Source of the DNA: Burkholderiaceae bacterium
GTDB taxonomy: Bacteria; Pseudomonadota; Gammaproteobacteria; Burkholderiales; Burkholderiaceae
DNA length: 5,937 nt
Assembly (NCBI GenBank): GCA_947373615.1
Contig: CANBYN010000122.1
Span: forward strand, 1-5,937
Reading direction: 5' to 3'
The notes under the pieces were generated by a model. That model saw nothing but the letters and a program-made list of their open reading frames with translations, searched no databases and was not told the origin of the DNA. This document shows positions 1 to 5,937 of the stretch, in pieces (within the stretch, counting starts at the first letter, position 1; every line of letters starts with the position of its first letter). The position numbers were made by a program, and so were the translations under genes.

Positions 1-47
1 TTCCAGCTAGCAGGGAGTTTCCATTCACGCTCGATATGCGTCGATGA
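1..47 (+). CDS. C-terminal tail of an upstream protein, probably the large DUF2126-type transglutaminase-like protein (partial)
   Basis: The frame beginning at base 3 is open and ends at TGA 45-47. It encodes only the tail PASREFPFTLDMRR. From memory, a tail of the form EFP/EYP-x-TLDLRR closes the large (about 1,100-residue) DUF2126 transglutaminase-like proteins, which usually sit directly upstream of circularly permuted ATP-grasp and alpha-E genes. The reading fits the context: same strand, stop codon 11 bases before the next start, and the two expected partner genes downstream. Everything that could confirm the family, including the catalytic core, lies outside the window. Fourteen residues are thin evidence, so the identity rests on the motif plus synteny. 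That a coding frame ends here is more certain than which protein it is. Confidence 0.65.
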   Translation, partial: PASREFPFTLDMRR

Positions 48-58
48 GACAATAGGCT

Positions 59-2671
59 GTGGACTCGTCTCAAGCCAACCCTTTGAAATTTATAGCCAAT
101 CCCTCTCTGCTGGAAGAGATCGCCCGTCTTTCGCCCAAGGCAAAAGACGGTCATTTTGATGAATTGCGTGGCAACTCATCAGAATTACTACCCCATTGGC
201 AAACATTCTTTGAGCAACTAGAGCCATCTGGTCTTTCAGATTTAGATCAAAGAACCCTTGAGCTTAACCGCCAAGTCCGTGACAACGGCATCACTTACAA
301 CGTGTATGCCGACGAGTTTGGCCCGCAACGACCTTGGTCAATAGATTTATTTCCACTAATTATTAACCCGGAAGCCTGGGAAGAAATTCAGTCGGGCGTT
401 TTGCAAAGAGCCCGCTTATTAGAGGCCATTATTTCAGATATTTATGGCCCCCAAAATCTTCTAAAAGAAGGTTATATTCCGCCAGCATTGATCCATGGAC
501 ATCCTGGTTACTTAAGTTCGATGCATGGTGTCAAACTCAATGGCAGCAAATATTTGCACATCATTGCTTTTGATTTGGCTAGAGCGCCTGATGGAAAATG
601 GTCTGTGCTGACGCAGCGAACACAAGCCCCTTCTGGATTGGGCTATTTATTAGAAAATCGCAATCTTATTGCAAGGCAGTTTCCCAATGCCTACGAGCAA
701 ATGCAAATTGCGCCATTGGCCAATGCATATAGAGATTTAATTGATGCACTTAAACTCGAGAGCTCAGCAGGCTCTAATGCCCATATCGCCCTCCTTACGC
801 CTGGCCCTTATAACGAGACCTACTTTGAGCATGCTTATCTGGCTCGCTACCTCGGCCTTACCCTAGTTGAAGGTGGCGATTTAACCGTTCGAGATCAACG
901 TCTATATTTAAAGACTGTACGAGGGTTAGAGCCTGTTGATATTTTACTTAAACGCTTAGATGATGAATTCTTAGACCCCTTGGAGCTGCGTTCTGACTCT
1001 ACCTTAGGTGTGCCTGGGTTATTGCAAGCTATTCGCGCGGGTAATGTCATCTTAGCAAATGCTCCTGGCTCTGCTTTCTTGGAATCTCCAGCTCTTCTTG
1101 GGTTCTTACCTGCTATCAGCGAGCGATTGCTAAACGAAGAAATCCAATTACCTGCAATGGATACCTGGTGGTGTGGAGAAAGAGCGGCATTAGCAGCTGC
1201 AATTCCTAATTTAGGCCACAGCGCCATTAAACCAACTTACCCAAATGGTACGGGACATCAAAATTATGAGTCCGCTTTAGGCGGGGAACTCAATCAAGCT
1301 CAATTAGATGAATGGGTTGGACGCATTACTCGTCAACCTGACGAGCATACCGTCCAAACTTATATACCATTGGCACAAATGCCGACATGGTTAAATGCAT
1401 TTAATCTTAATGACGCCTCACTCATTGAGCCTCACTCCTATATGCTAAGGGTTTTTGCACTAAGTAATGGCCATGATAGCTGGCAAGTTTTACCTGGGGG
1501 TTTGGCTCGCATAGCTGCAACAGATTCTGGAATAGCCTCTATGCAAAGAGGCGGTAGCAGTGCGGATGTTTGGGTTCAGAGCACTCATCAATTTCAAAAT
1601 CAAGAGACGCATCACAATCAGGCAATCCAAAACAAAGAAGTCATCATGCGCAAGCGCATGGTAACTAGCCGAGCCGCTGAAAATCTTTACTGGTTTGGAC
1701 GTTATACCGAGCGCAGCGAAAATCTCTTGCGACTTTCTAAGTTATATCTAGAAAACATTAATAGTGAATATACCCCCTCTAAAGATTTATGGTCCTGGCT
1801 CGAAAATCTTTGTCATCAATATGGCTTGGTTCCAGATGGTGTGCCAAGTAACTTTGATCAAGGTGATGTGCGCCATCGTATTTTTGAAAGAACGCTCATC
1901 AACTCTCTCGATGCCAATGAGAATGTAACTAGTGTTGGCTTTAATCTTGATGCCATGAAGCGTGCTGCGTCGCATGTCAGAGAACGCCTATCTACAGAAC
2001 AGTGGAGCACTATTAATCACTGCATTGATAATTTTCAGAAGGACTGTCGTAAGGCGACGACCTTCAATGACTTCTCATCCTCATTGGCAATTGACGCCCT
2101 CAACCAAGCCAGTAGCTCATTGGCCGCTATAACCGGAGCCCAAACTGACCGCATGACCCGCGATGATGGCTGGCAACTGCTTTCCATTGGTCGTCATATT
2201 GAACGTCTCTCGTTTTTAACGACCGTATTAGACTCTGCTATTGAAGCGGGTCTACTAAACAATACCAATGCTGACGGCTCAGGCTATACGGCACTACTCA
2301 ATTTGTTTGATAGCACAATTACCTTCCATGCGCAGCATCAACAAAGTCGTGAGATTGCGCCGCTTGTAAGTCTTTTAGTCATGGATGATGAAAACCCCCG
2401 CTCACTCGCTTGGGTTAGCAAAGCATTACGAGCAAGGTTATCGAAATTGGCTGGCACTGAGCGCAATAACCCAGATGAGTTAACTCGTAGCGTAACCAAT
2501 CTCCAAGATTTTGATCTTTTCCAACTATCCTCAATGGATAATCTGGGTAATTACACTAATCTGATGAATTGTCTTCGCATTGTCTCGAATTCCGCCTGGA
2601 ATGTTTCTGATGAAATTAGTGCTCGCTATTTCAATCTGATCCACTCAAATGAATACAGTGTACAAATCTAA
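59..2671 (+). CDS. Fusion protein: circularly permuted type 2 ATP-grasp domain plus alpha-E domain
   Basis: This is a predicted cytoplasmic amidoligase fused to its usual partner. The ATP-grasp part spans roughly residues 70-505. Its family motifs include RPWSIDLFPLI (91-101), LTPGPYNETYFEHAYLARYLG (from 246), EGGDLTVRD (271-279), the acidic LKRLDDEFLDPLELR block (297-311) and WWCGE (370-374). A Gln/Asn/His-rich linker (about 507-529) leads into the alpha-E domain (about 534-860), which opens with the hallmark SRAAENLYWFGRYTERSEN. Many genomes encode the two domains as separate proteins of about 480 and 310 residues, so 870 fits a full fusion. The start is GTG at 59: an in-frame stop lies at 53-55 and the next in-frame ATG is near residue 155, inside the conserved domain. 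The Shine-Dalgarno sequence is poor (at best GAGA at 46-49), so translation may be coupled to the upstream stop. By family prediction it forms an ATP-dependent amide or peptide bond; the substrate is unknown. The family call is secure and the biochemical role is inferred. Confidence 0.93.
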   Translation: MDSSQANPLKFIANPSLLEEIARLSPKAKDGHFDELRGNSSELLPHWQTFFEQLEPSGLSDLDQRTLELNRQVRDNGITYNVYADEFGPQRPWSIDLFPLIINPEAWEEIQSGVLQRARLLEAIISDIYGPQNLLKEGYIPPALIHGHPGYLSSMHGVKLNGSKYLHIIAFDLARAPDGKWSVLTQRTQAPSGLGYLLENRNLIARQFPNAYEQMQIAPLANAYRDLIDALKLESSAGSNAHIALLTPGPYNETYFEHAYLARYLGLTLVEGGDLTVRDQRLYLKTVRGLEPVDILLKRLDDEFLDPLELRSDSTLGVPGLLQAIRAGNVILANAPGSAFLESPALLGFLPAISERLLNEEIQLPAMDTWWCGERAALAAAIPNLGHSAIKPTYPNGTGHQNYESALGGELNQAQLDEWVGRITRQPDEHTVQTYIPLAQMPTWLNAFNLNDASLIEPHSYMLRVFALSNGHDSWQVLPGGLARIAATDSGIASMQRGGSSADVWVQSTHQFQNQETHHNQAIQNKEVIMRKRMVTSRAAENLYWFGRYTERSENLLRLSKLYLENINSEYTPSKDLWSWLENLCHQYGLVPDGVPSNFDQGDVRHRIFERTLINSLDANENVTSVGFNLDAMKRAASHVRERLSTEQWSTINHCIDNFQKDCRKATTFNDFSSSLAIDALNQASSSLAAITGAQTDRMTRDDGWQLLSIGRHIERLSFLTTVLDSAIEAGLLNNTNADGSGYTALLNLFDSTITFHAQHQQSREIAPLVSLLVMDDENPRSLAWVSKALRARLSKLAGTERNNPDELTRSVTNLQDFDLFQLSSMDNLGNYTNLMNCLRIVSNSAWNVSDEISARYFNLIHSNEYSVQI

Positions 2672-2683
2672 ACGCCAAAGATT

Positions 2684-3601
2684 ATGCTGCTAGAAATTAT
2701 CCATGACACACATTATTCCTACGATCCCAACGTAGAAATAGCCCAGCACTTTGCGCACCTAAAACCCGCCTCCATGCGAACCCAGCAAGTATTAATGTCT
2801 GAAATTCAAGTAAGCCCAAAACCAGCATGGTTCGAAGAGAATTTAGATAACTACGGCAACATCTGCACCTTTTTCTCATTACAAAATAGACATAGCGAAT
2901 TGGCGATTACAGCTAAGTCGCTAATCCAAACAAATTCCGAGGTAAATCTCGGACCAAAACCCTACGATACCCCCCCTTGGGAACTGGTACGAGAATACTT
3001 TCGCTATCATTCCAAGACACAATGGGATGCTGCTTCAGAATTCTTATTTACTTCACCATTCGTTAGTCTTAGACCTGAGTTTGCTCAATTTGCCAGAGTC
3101 AATTTCACCAATGACAAACCAATTTTAGAAGCAGCGATCGACCTAATGCGCTGCATTTATAGTGAATTTCATTATGCAAGCAAGAGCACCGATATTGGAA
3201 CCCCAGCTCTGGAAGCCTTGAATAATCGAGAAGGTGTTTGCCAAGACTTTGCGCATATTCTAATCGCCTCTTTGCGCAGCATTGGTTTACCAGCTAAATA
3301 TATCAGCGGCTATATTCTGACCAATCCACCTCCAGGACAAGCGAGGCTCATTGGTGGGGATGCCTCACATGCTTGGGCATCTGTTTACATTCCAAGTATT
3401 AATGACAACGGCGATCTGTCCACAGGATTGTGGTGTGACTTAGATCCCACCAATAACCGATGGGGATACGACACACCCGGCGAAGACTATGTTCACCTAG
3501 CCCAAGGTAGGGACTATGCAGACGTCTCCCCTATTCGCGGCGTTATTCATGGTGGTGCAGACCACGTCATGGATGTGGCCGTCACTGTGATGCCTGTTTG
3601 A
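2684..3601 (+). CDS. Transglutaminase-like cysteine peptidase/amidase family protein
   Basis: The 305-residue protein has the usual two parts. An N-terminal bacterial transglutaminase-like beta domain (about 1-85) carries HYSYDPNV and DNYGN (55-59). The papain-fold transglutaminase core follows, with a complete triad: Cys186 in EGVCQDFAH, His229 in DASHAWASVY and Asp254 in WCDLDPTNN. The C-terminal GRDYADVSPIRGVIHGG block is typical of the family. There is no signal peptide or membrane segment, so it is probably cytoplasmic. Proteins of this class hydrolyse or transfer amide bonds, and one in this cassette probably trims or transfers the product of the ATP-grasp partner; that role is inference. 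The ATG lies 12 bases after the stop of the fusion gene. The only ribosome-binding signal nearby is a weak CAAAG, so coupling to the preceding gene is likely. The N-terminal domain begins at residue 1, which supports this start. Confidence 0.93.
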   Translation: MLLEIIHDTHYSYDPNVEIAQHFAHLKPASMRTQQVLMSEIQVSPKPAWFEENLDNYGNICTFFSLQNRHSELAITAKSLIQTNSEVNLGPKPYDTPPWELVREYFRYHSKTQWDAASEFLFTSPFVSLRPEFAQFARVNFTNDKPILEAAIDLMRCIYSEFHYASKSTDIGTPALEALNNREGVCQDFAHILIASLRSIGLPAKYISGYILTNPPPGQARLIGGDASHAWASVYIPSINDNGDLSTGLWCDLDPTNNRWGYDTPGEDYVHLAQGRDYADVSPIRGVIHGGADHVMDVAVTVMPV

Positions 3602-3602
3602 T

Positions 3603-4316
3603 TCATCTTTGGTTAACTCGTTTAGTTAACTCTTCAGCCGATTCTTTCCTCTCGCTATAACGATCAGTTAAATACCCGCTAATGTCTCGAGTCAATAGAG
3701 TGAACTTATAAAGCTCCTCCATTACATCTACCACTCTGTCATAGAAAGACGATGGCTTCATGCGTCCATCTTCCTCAAACTCAGTAAATGCTTTAGCAAC
3801 AGAGGATTGATTGGGAATAGTCAACATCCTCATCCACCTCCCCAAAATGCGCATTTGATTGACAGCATTAAAAGACTGGGAGCCACCACACACCTGCATG
3901 ACAGCCAAGGTCTTGCCTTGAGTTGGCCTAACGGCACCCTCTGATAATGGAATCCAGTCAATCTGGGTCTTTAAAAGTCCGGTCATTGCCCCATGTCGCT
4001 CAGGTGAAGTCCAAACCATACCTTCTGCCCAAATAGCCAATTCACGCAACTCTATTACTTTTGAATGGGTATCAGGAACGCTATCAACTAAGGGCAGTCC
4101 AGCAGGATCAAATATTCTGACCTCACCGCCCATGGCAGTGAGCAACCTTGCAGCCTCAAAAGTAAGAAGTCGACTGTATGACCTCTCCCGAAGCGAGCCA
4201 TACAGCATCAAGAATCTTGGGGGATGATCACTGGGCAGAGAATTTAACTTCTCAATTGAGGGAATCTGAAAAAGCCCTTCAACGAGAGCCGGCAATTCCA
4301 TGGGGGATACAAACAC
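3603..4316 (-). CDS. arsH: ArsH, NADPH-dependent FMN reductase of arsenic resistance
   Basis: ArsH is a flavodoxin-like, FMN-binding NADPH oxidoreductase, normally a tetramer. Characterised members oxidise trivalent methyl- and aromatic arsenicals to the less toxic pentavalent forms. The sequence shows the FMN phosphate loop GSLRERS (40-46), SPERHGAMTGLLKTQIDWIPL (from 104), the GGSQSFNAVNQMRILGRWMRM block (from 144) and the C-terminal LTDRYSERKE. At 237 residues it has the normal family length. The chosen start is GTG at 4316, which directly abuts the acr3 stop codon, because an AAAGGA Shine-Dalgarno sequence lies 10 bases upstream. An in-frame ATG five codons later (4301) has no comparable site, and both starts keep every conserved motif. 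It is the last gene of the ars operon. It ends one base from the stop of the opposing transglutaminase gene. Confidence 0.96.
   Translation of the reverse strand: MFVSPMELPALVEGLFQIPSIEKLNSLPSDHPPRFLMLYGSLRERSYSRLLTFEAARLLTAMGGEVRIFDPAGLPLVDSVPDTHSKVIELRELAIWAEGMVWTSPERHGAMTGLLKTQIDWIPLSEGAVRPTQGKTLAVMQVCGGSQSFNAVNQMRILGRWMRMLTIPNQSSVAKAFTEFEEDGRMKPSSFYDRVVDVMEELYKFTLLTRDISGYLTDRYSERKESAEELTKRVNQR
3612..3630. repeat. Short inverted repeat at the convergent gene junction
   Basis: Two copies of the self-complementary hexamer GTTAAC (3612-3617 and 3625-3630) flank a 7-base spacer. RNA from either strand could fold a 6-bp stem here. It lies inside the last codons of arsH and just past the stop of the transglutaminase gene. 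The stem has only two G-C pairs and no T-run follows on either strand, so it is at best a weak terminator or 3' end structure. It may simply reflect the codons for ELTKRVN. Confidence 0.25.
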
Positions 4317-5369
4317 TTAAGCTAAATCCTTTTGAAAGAAGCTTTCTTTAATCCATAGGGCAACTGTTACTAGTCCAATCATGATAGGCACCTCAACTAG
4401 AGGGCCGATCACCGCTGCAAAAGCCGCCCCAGAATTAATCCCAAATACTGCAATCGCTACAGCAATAGCTAATTCAAAGTTATTACTTGATGCCGTAAAT
4501 GACAAAGTACAGCAACGCTTGTAGTCAAAACCCATTTTTCCAGTCACCAAGAAGGATAAAAAGAACATAATCACAAAGAAAACGAGCAATGGCAAAGCAA
4601 TGGTCACTACATCCATCGGCAAGCTCAAGATCAGATTACCCTTCAGACTAAACATCACCACAATCGTAAAGAGCAAAGAGATCAGGGTAACCTTGCCAAT
4701 ACGGGGAACAAAGTGCTCGTGATACCACTCTTTTGATACAAAATTAAGCATCACAACACGAGTCAAGATCCCGGCAATACAAGGCACACCTAGATAGATG
4801 AATACGCTTTGTGCAATTTGGCCCATGCTGATGCTAACATTGGAAGCAGCAAAGCCAAAATACGGTGGCAAGACAGTCAGAAAGAAATAAGCGTAGACAC
4901 TAAAGAACAGTACTTGAAAGATCGCATTAAATGCCACCAAACCAGCCGCATACTCGGTTGAGCCCTTAGCTAAATCATTCCAAACAATCACCATCGCAAT
5001 GCAAGGTGCAATCCCAATGAGAATCAAGCCAGCCATGTACTCAGGCTGATTTGGCACAAAGGTAATTGCCAAAAAGAACATCAATGTTGGAGCCACAATC
5101 CAGTTCATTAAGAAGGCAATACCAAAGATGCGCTTGTCTTTAAAGACATCAGGCAAATCTTCATAACGCACCTTCGCAAATGGCGGGTACATCATCAAAA
5201 TCAATCCAATGGCGATGGGAATATTAGTTGTGCCAACCTGAAAGGAGTTAATAAACCCTTCAACACTTGGAATAAAGTAGCCCAAGCCAATGCCCACTGC
5301 CATCGCAGCGAAAATCCATACTGTGAGGTAACGATCCAGGAATGATAGTTTTTTAGTGAGTGAACTCAT
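4317..5369 (-). CDS. acr3: Acr3-family arsenite efflux permease (annotated arsB in many genomes)
   Basis: This inner-membrane carrier exports As(III), driven by the proton motive force. It belongs to the Acr3 branch of the bile acid/arsenite/riboflavin transporter (BART) superfamily and is unrelated to true ArsB. The 350 residues fit about ten membrane segments, starting with a helix at about 14-33. The family's essential cysteine is Cys123 in APCIAMVIVWNDLAKG. The essential glutamate is Glu299 in SSNNFELAIAVAIAVFG. Their spacing of 176 residues agrees with the Cys129/Glu305 pair I recall for Corynebacterium glutamicum Acr3. The IGPLVEVPIMIGLV signature closes the core (322-335). The ATG overlaps the arsC stop as ATGA, and AAGGAGA lies 13 bases upstream. 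Downstream, the TAA abuts the arsH GTG. An adjacent pair, Cys286-Cys287, precedes the NNFE motif. The position after arsC gives a reduce-then-export pathway. Confidence 0.96.
   Translation of the reverse strand: MSSLTKKLSFLDRYLTVWIFAAMAVGIGLGYFIPSVEGFINSFQVGTTNIPIAIGLILMMYPPFAKVRYEDLPDVFKDKRIFGIAFLMNWIVAPTLMFFLAITFVPNQPEYMAGLILIGIAPCIAMVIVWNDLAKGSTEYAAGLVAFNAIFQVLFFSVYAYFFLTVLPPYFGFAASNVSISMGQIAQSVFIYLGVPCIAGILTRVVMLNFVSKEWYHEHFVPRIGKVTLISLLFTIVVMFSLKGNLILSLPMDVVTIALPLLVFFVIMFFLSFLVTGKMGFDYKRCCTLSFTASSNNFELAIAVAIAVFGINSGAAFAAVIGPLVEVPIMIGLVTVALWIKESFFQKDLA
4327..4332 (-). promoter_or_regulatory. Ribosome binding site deciding the arsH start
   Basis: On the minus strand this reads AAAGGA, followed by 10 bases and then GTG at 4316. 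It lies within the last codons of acr3. It favours the GTG over the in-frame ATG at 4301, which has only TGTTTGTATCCCCC before it. Confidence 0.6.
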
Positions 5370-5845
5370 GCTTTTATATGAATCTCCTTAAGACTCATTG
5401 AATCGAGTTTTTCTAAAGGCATCGCCGCCAGAATATCTAAACGTCTTTTGAGGCCATTCTTAACTTCATTAAATGCGGCTTTCTTCTGGATGTCAGTGCC
5501 TTGCACTTGTGATGGGTCAGGAAAACCCCAATGTGCTGTAGAAGGCTTGCCCGGCCAGAATGGGCAGACTTCACCCGCAGCATTGTCACAAACGGTAATA
5601 ATGAAATCCATCTGAGGAGCATTGGGCAGACCAAACTCATCCCAACTCTTTGAACGCAACTTGCTTTTATCGTAGCCAAGTTCTAAAGCAATTTCTCTTG
5701 CAATGGGATTTACTTGAGTACCGGGTGTGGAGCCAGCCGAATAGCCAATAAACTTTCCACTGGAATGAGTTGAAGCCAATGCTTCACCCAATACCGAACG
5801 AGCAGAATTATGAGTGCAAAGAAAGAGAATGTTGTAGTGCTTCAT
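5366..5845 (-). CDS. arsC: ArsC arsenate reductase, low-molecular-weight phosphatase fold
   Basis: ArsC is a cytoplasmic enzyme reducing As(V) to As(III) for export by Acr3. It belongs to the low-molecular-weight tyrosine phosphatase class, not the glutaredoxin-linked E. coli class. The CX5R anion loop is Cys10-THNSA-Arg16-Ser17 near the N-terminus. The candidate relay cysteines are Cys86 and Cys94 in VCDNAAGEVCP. The catalytic aspartate is Asp110 in WGFPDPS. This arrangement matches the three-cysteine, thioredoxin-type mechanism known for Staphylococcus aureus pI258 ArsC (Cys10, Cys82, Cys89), with one extra residue between the two relay cysteines. The reductant itself cannot be read from the sequence. 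At 159 residues it is slightly longer than the approximately 130-residue classical enzymes, the excess lying at the C-terminus. The ATG overlaps the arsR stop as ATGA, and AAAAAGG lies 10 bases upstream. Confidence 0.95.
   Translation of the reverse strand: MKHYNILFLCTHNSARSVLGEALASTHSSGKFIGYSAGSTPGTQVNPIAREIALELGYDKSKLRSKSWDEFGLPNAPQMDFIITVCDNAAGEVCPFWPGKPSTAHWGFPDPSQVQGTDIQKKAAFNEVKNGLKRRLDILAAMPLEKLDSMSLKEIHIKA
5383..5389 (-). promoter_or_regulatory. Ribosome binding site of acr3
   Basis: The minus strand reads AAGGAGA, 13 bases before the ATG at 5369 and inside the 3' end of arsC. The match is the strongest in the window, but the spacing is longer than usual. Confidence 0.6.
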
Positions 5846-5937
5846 AGCGCTTTAACCTTTTTGGAAGATTTAACGGGTAAACAGGACTTGCCCCCGCAAC
5901 AGTTGTCCAACAAGAACTCACTAAGGTCTTGAACCAA
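5842..5937 (-). CDS. arsR: C-terminal tail of an ArsR/SmtB-family arsenic-responsive repressor (partial)
   Basis: A minus-strand frame runs open from the window edge to TGA at 5842-5844 and encodes 31 residues. They begin LVQDLSEFLLDNCCGGKSC and end in a lysine-rich SSKKVKAL tail. The helix followed by (D/E)NCC resembles the last helix and metal site of ArsR proteins found at the head of proteobacterial ars operons. The three cysteines form CC-x4-C, close to the C-terminal CC-x5-C As(III) site I recall for Acidithiobacillus ferrooxidans ArsR. The stop overlaps the arsC start as ATGA, which places it first in the visible operon. The DNA-binding winged helix and the promoter it controls lie beyond the window. 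Identity therefore rests on the cysteine tail and on synteny. Confidence 0.8.
   Translation of the reverse strand: MVQDLSEFLLDNCCGGKSCLPVKSSKKVKAL
5856..5862 (-). promoter_or_regulatory. Ribosome binding site of arsC
   Basis: The minus strand reads AAAAAGG, 10 bases before the ATG at 5845 and within the final codons of arsR. It is a moderate match and supports this ATG as the arsC start. Confidence 0.5.

Noticed and set aside
1..58. Promoter for the ATP-grasp gene
   Set aside because: The region is coding to base 47, and the 11 remaining bases leave no room for a promoter. Expression from an upstream promoter is more likely.
895..1227. Minus-strand open frame of 110 codons inside the ATP-grasp region
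   Set aside because: It lies entirely opposite the conserved EGGDLTVRD-to-WWCGE core. Its translation is rich in Ser, Lys and Arg with no recognisable domain. It is a shadow of the real gene.
1787..1975. Minus-strand open frame of 62 codons opposite the alpha-E domain
   Set aside because: It has no family resemblance and lies fully antisense to a well-supported domain.
2697..2879. Minus-strand open frame of 60 codons opposite the transglutaminase N-terminus
   Set aside because: It lies antisense to the conserved N-terminal domain and has no recognisable motif.
3552..3565. Hairpin GTGGT-GCAG-ACCAC as a terminator
   Set aside because: It has a 5-bp stem inside the coding HGGADHVM region with no T-run after it, and it falls before the stop codon.
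3595..3640. Mobile-element scar or attachment site between the two clusters
   Set aside because: The stop codons are one base apart. I see no target duplication, terminal repeat, tRNA fragment or transposase remnant.
5437..5679. Alternative minus-strand frame of 80 codons inside arsC
   Set aside because: The overlapping ArsC frame carries all catalytic motifs, and this frame has none.

Overview
The window holds two converging gene clusters and almost no non-coding DNA. The organism looks like a betaproteobacterium of the Burkholderiales. Polynucleobacter or a close relative is my best guess, because GC content is modest (mid-40s percent by eye on a few lines), the genes are tightly packed, and the ars proteins and the ATP-grasp/alpha-E fusion look beta-proteobacterial. 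This is recognition from memory, not a database result.

Plus strand, 1-3601: the 3' end of a three-gene cassette. The first 47 bases encode the C-terminal tail of an upstream protein, probably the large DUF2126-type transglutaminase-like protein usually found in this cassette. Next comes an 870-residue fusion of a circularly permuted type 2 ATP-grasp domain with an alpha-E domain (59-2671). Last is a 305-residue transglutaminase-like protein with an intact Cys-His-Asp triad (2684-3601). Comparative genomics predicts that such cassettes make or attach a peptide by ATP-dependent amide ligation and then trim or cross-link it. To my knowledge neither substrate nor product is known, so this is the least understood system in the window.

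Minus strand, 5937-3603: an arsenic-resistance operon read right to left as arsR (C-terminal tail only), arsC, acr3, arsH. ArsC reduces arsenate to arsenite, Acr3 exports arsenite, and ArsH is an FMN reductase linked to oxidation of trivalent organoarsenicals. The ArsR tail carries a CC-x4-C cluster that probably senses As(III). The genes are joined by two ATGA overlaps and one stop codon that directly abuts a start, so translation is probably coupled.

The two clusters meet tail to tail with one base between their stop codons (3601 and 3603). No convincing intrinsic terminator is visible there. I see no tRNA, rRNA, CRISPR array, insertion sequence or promoter in the window. The operon promoters must lie outside both ends, and no stretch over 300 bases lacks a gene.
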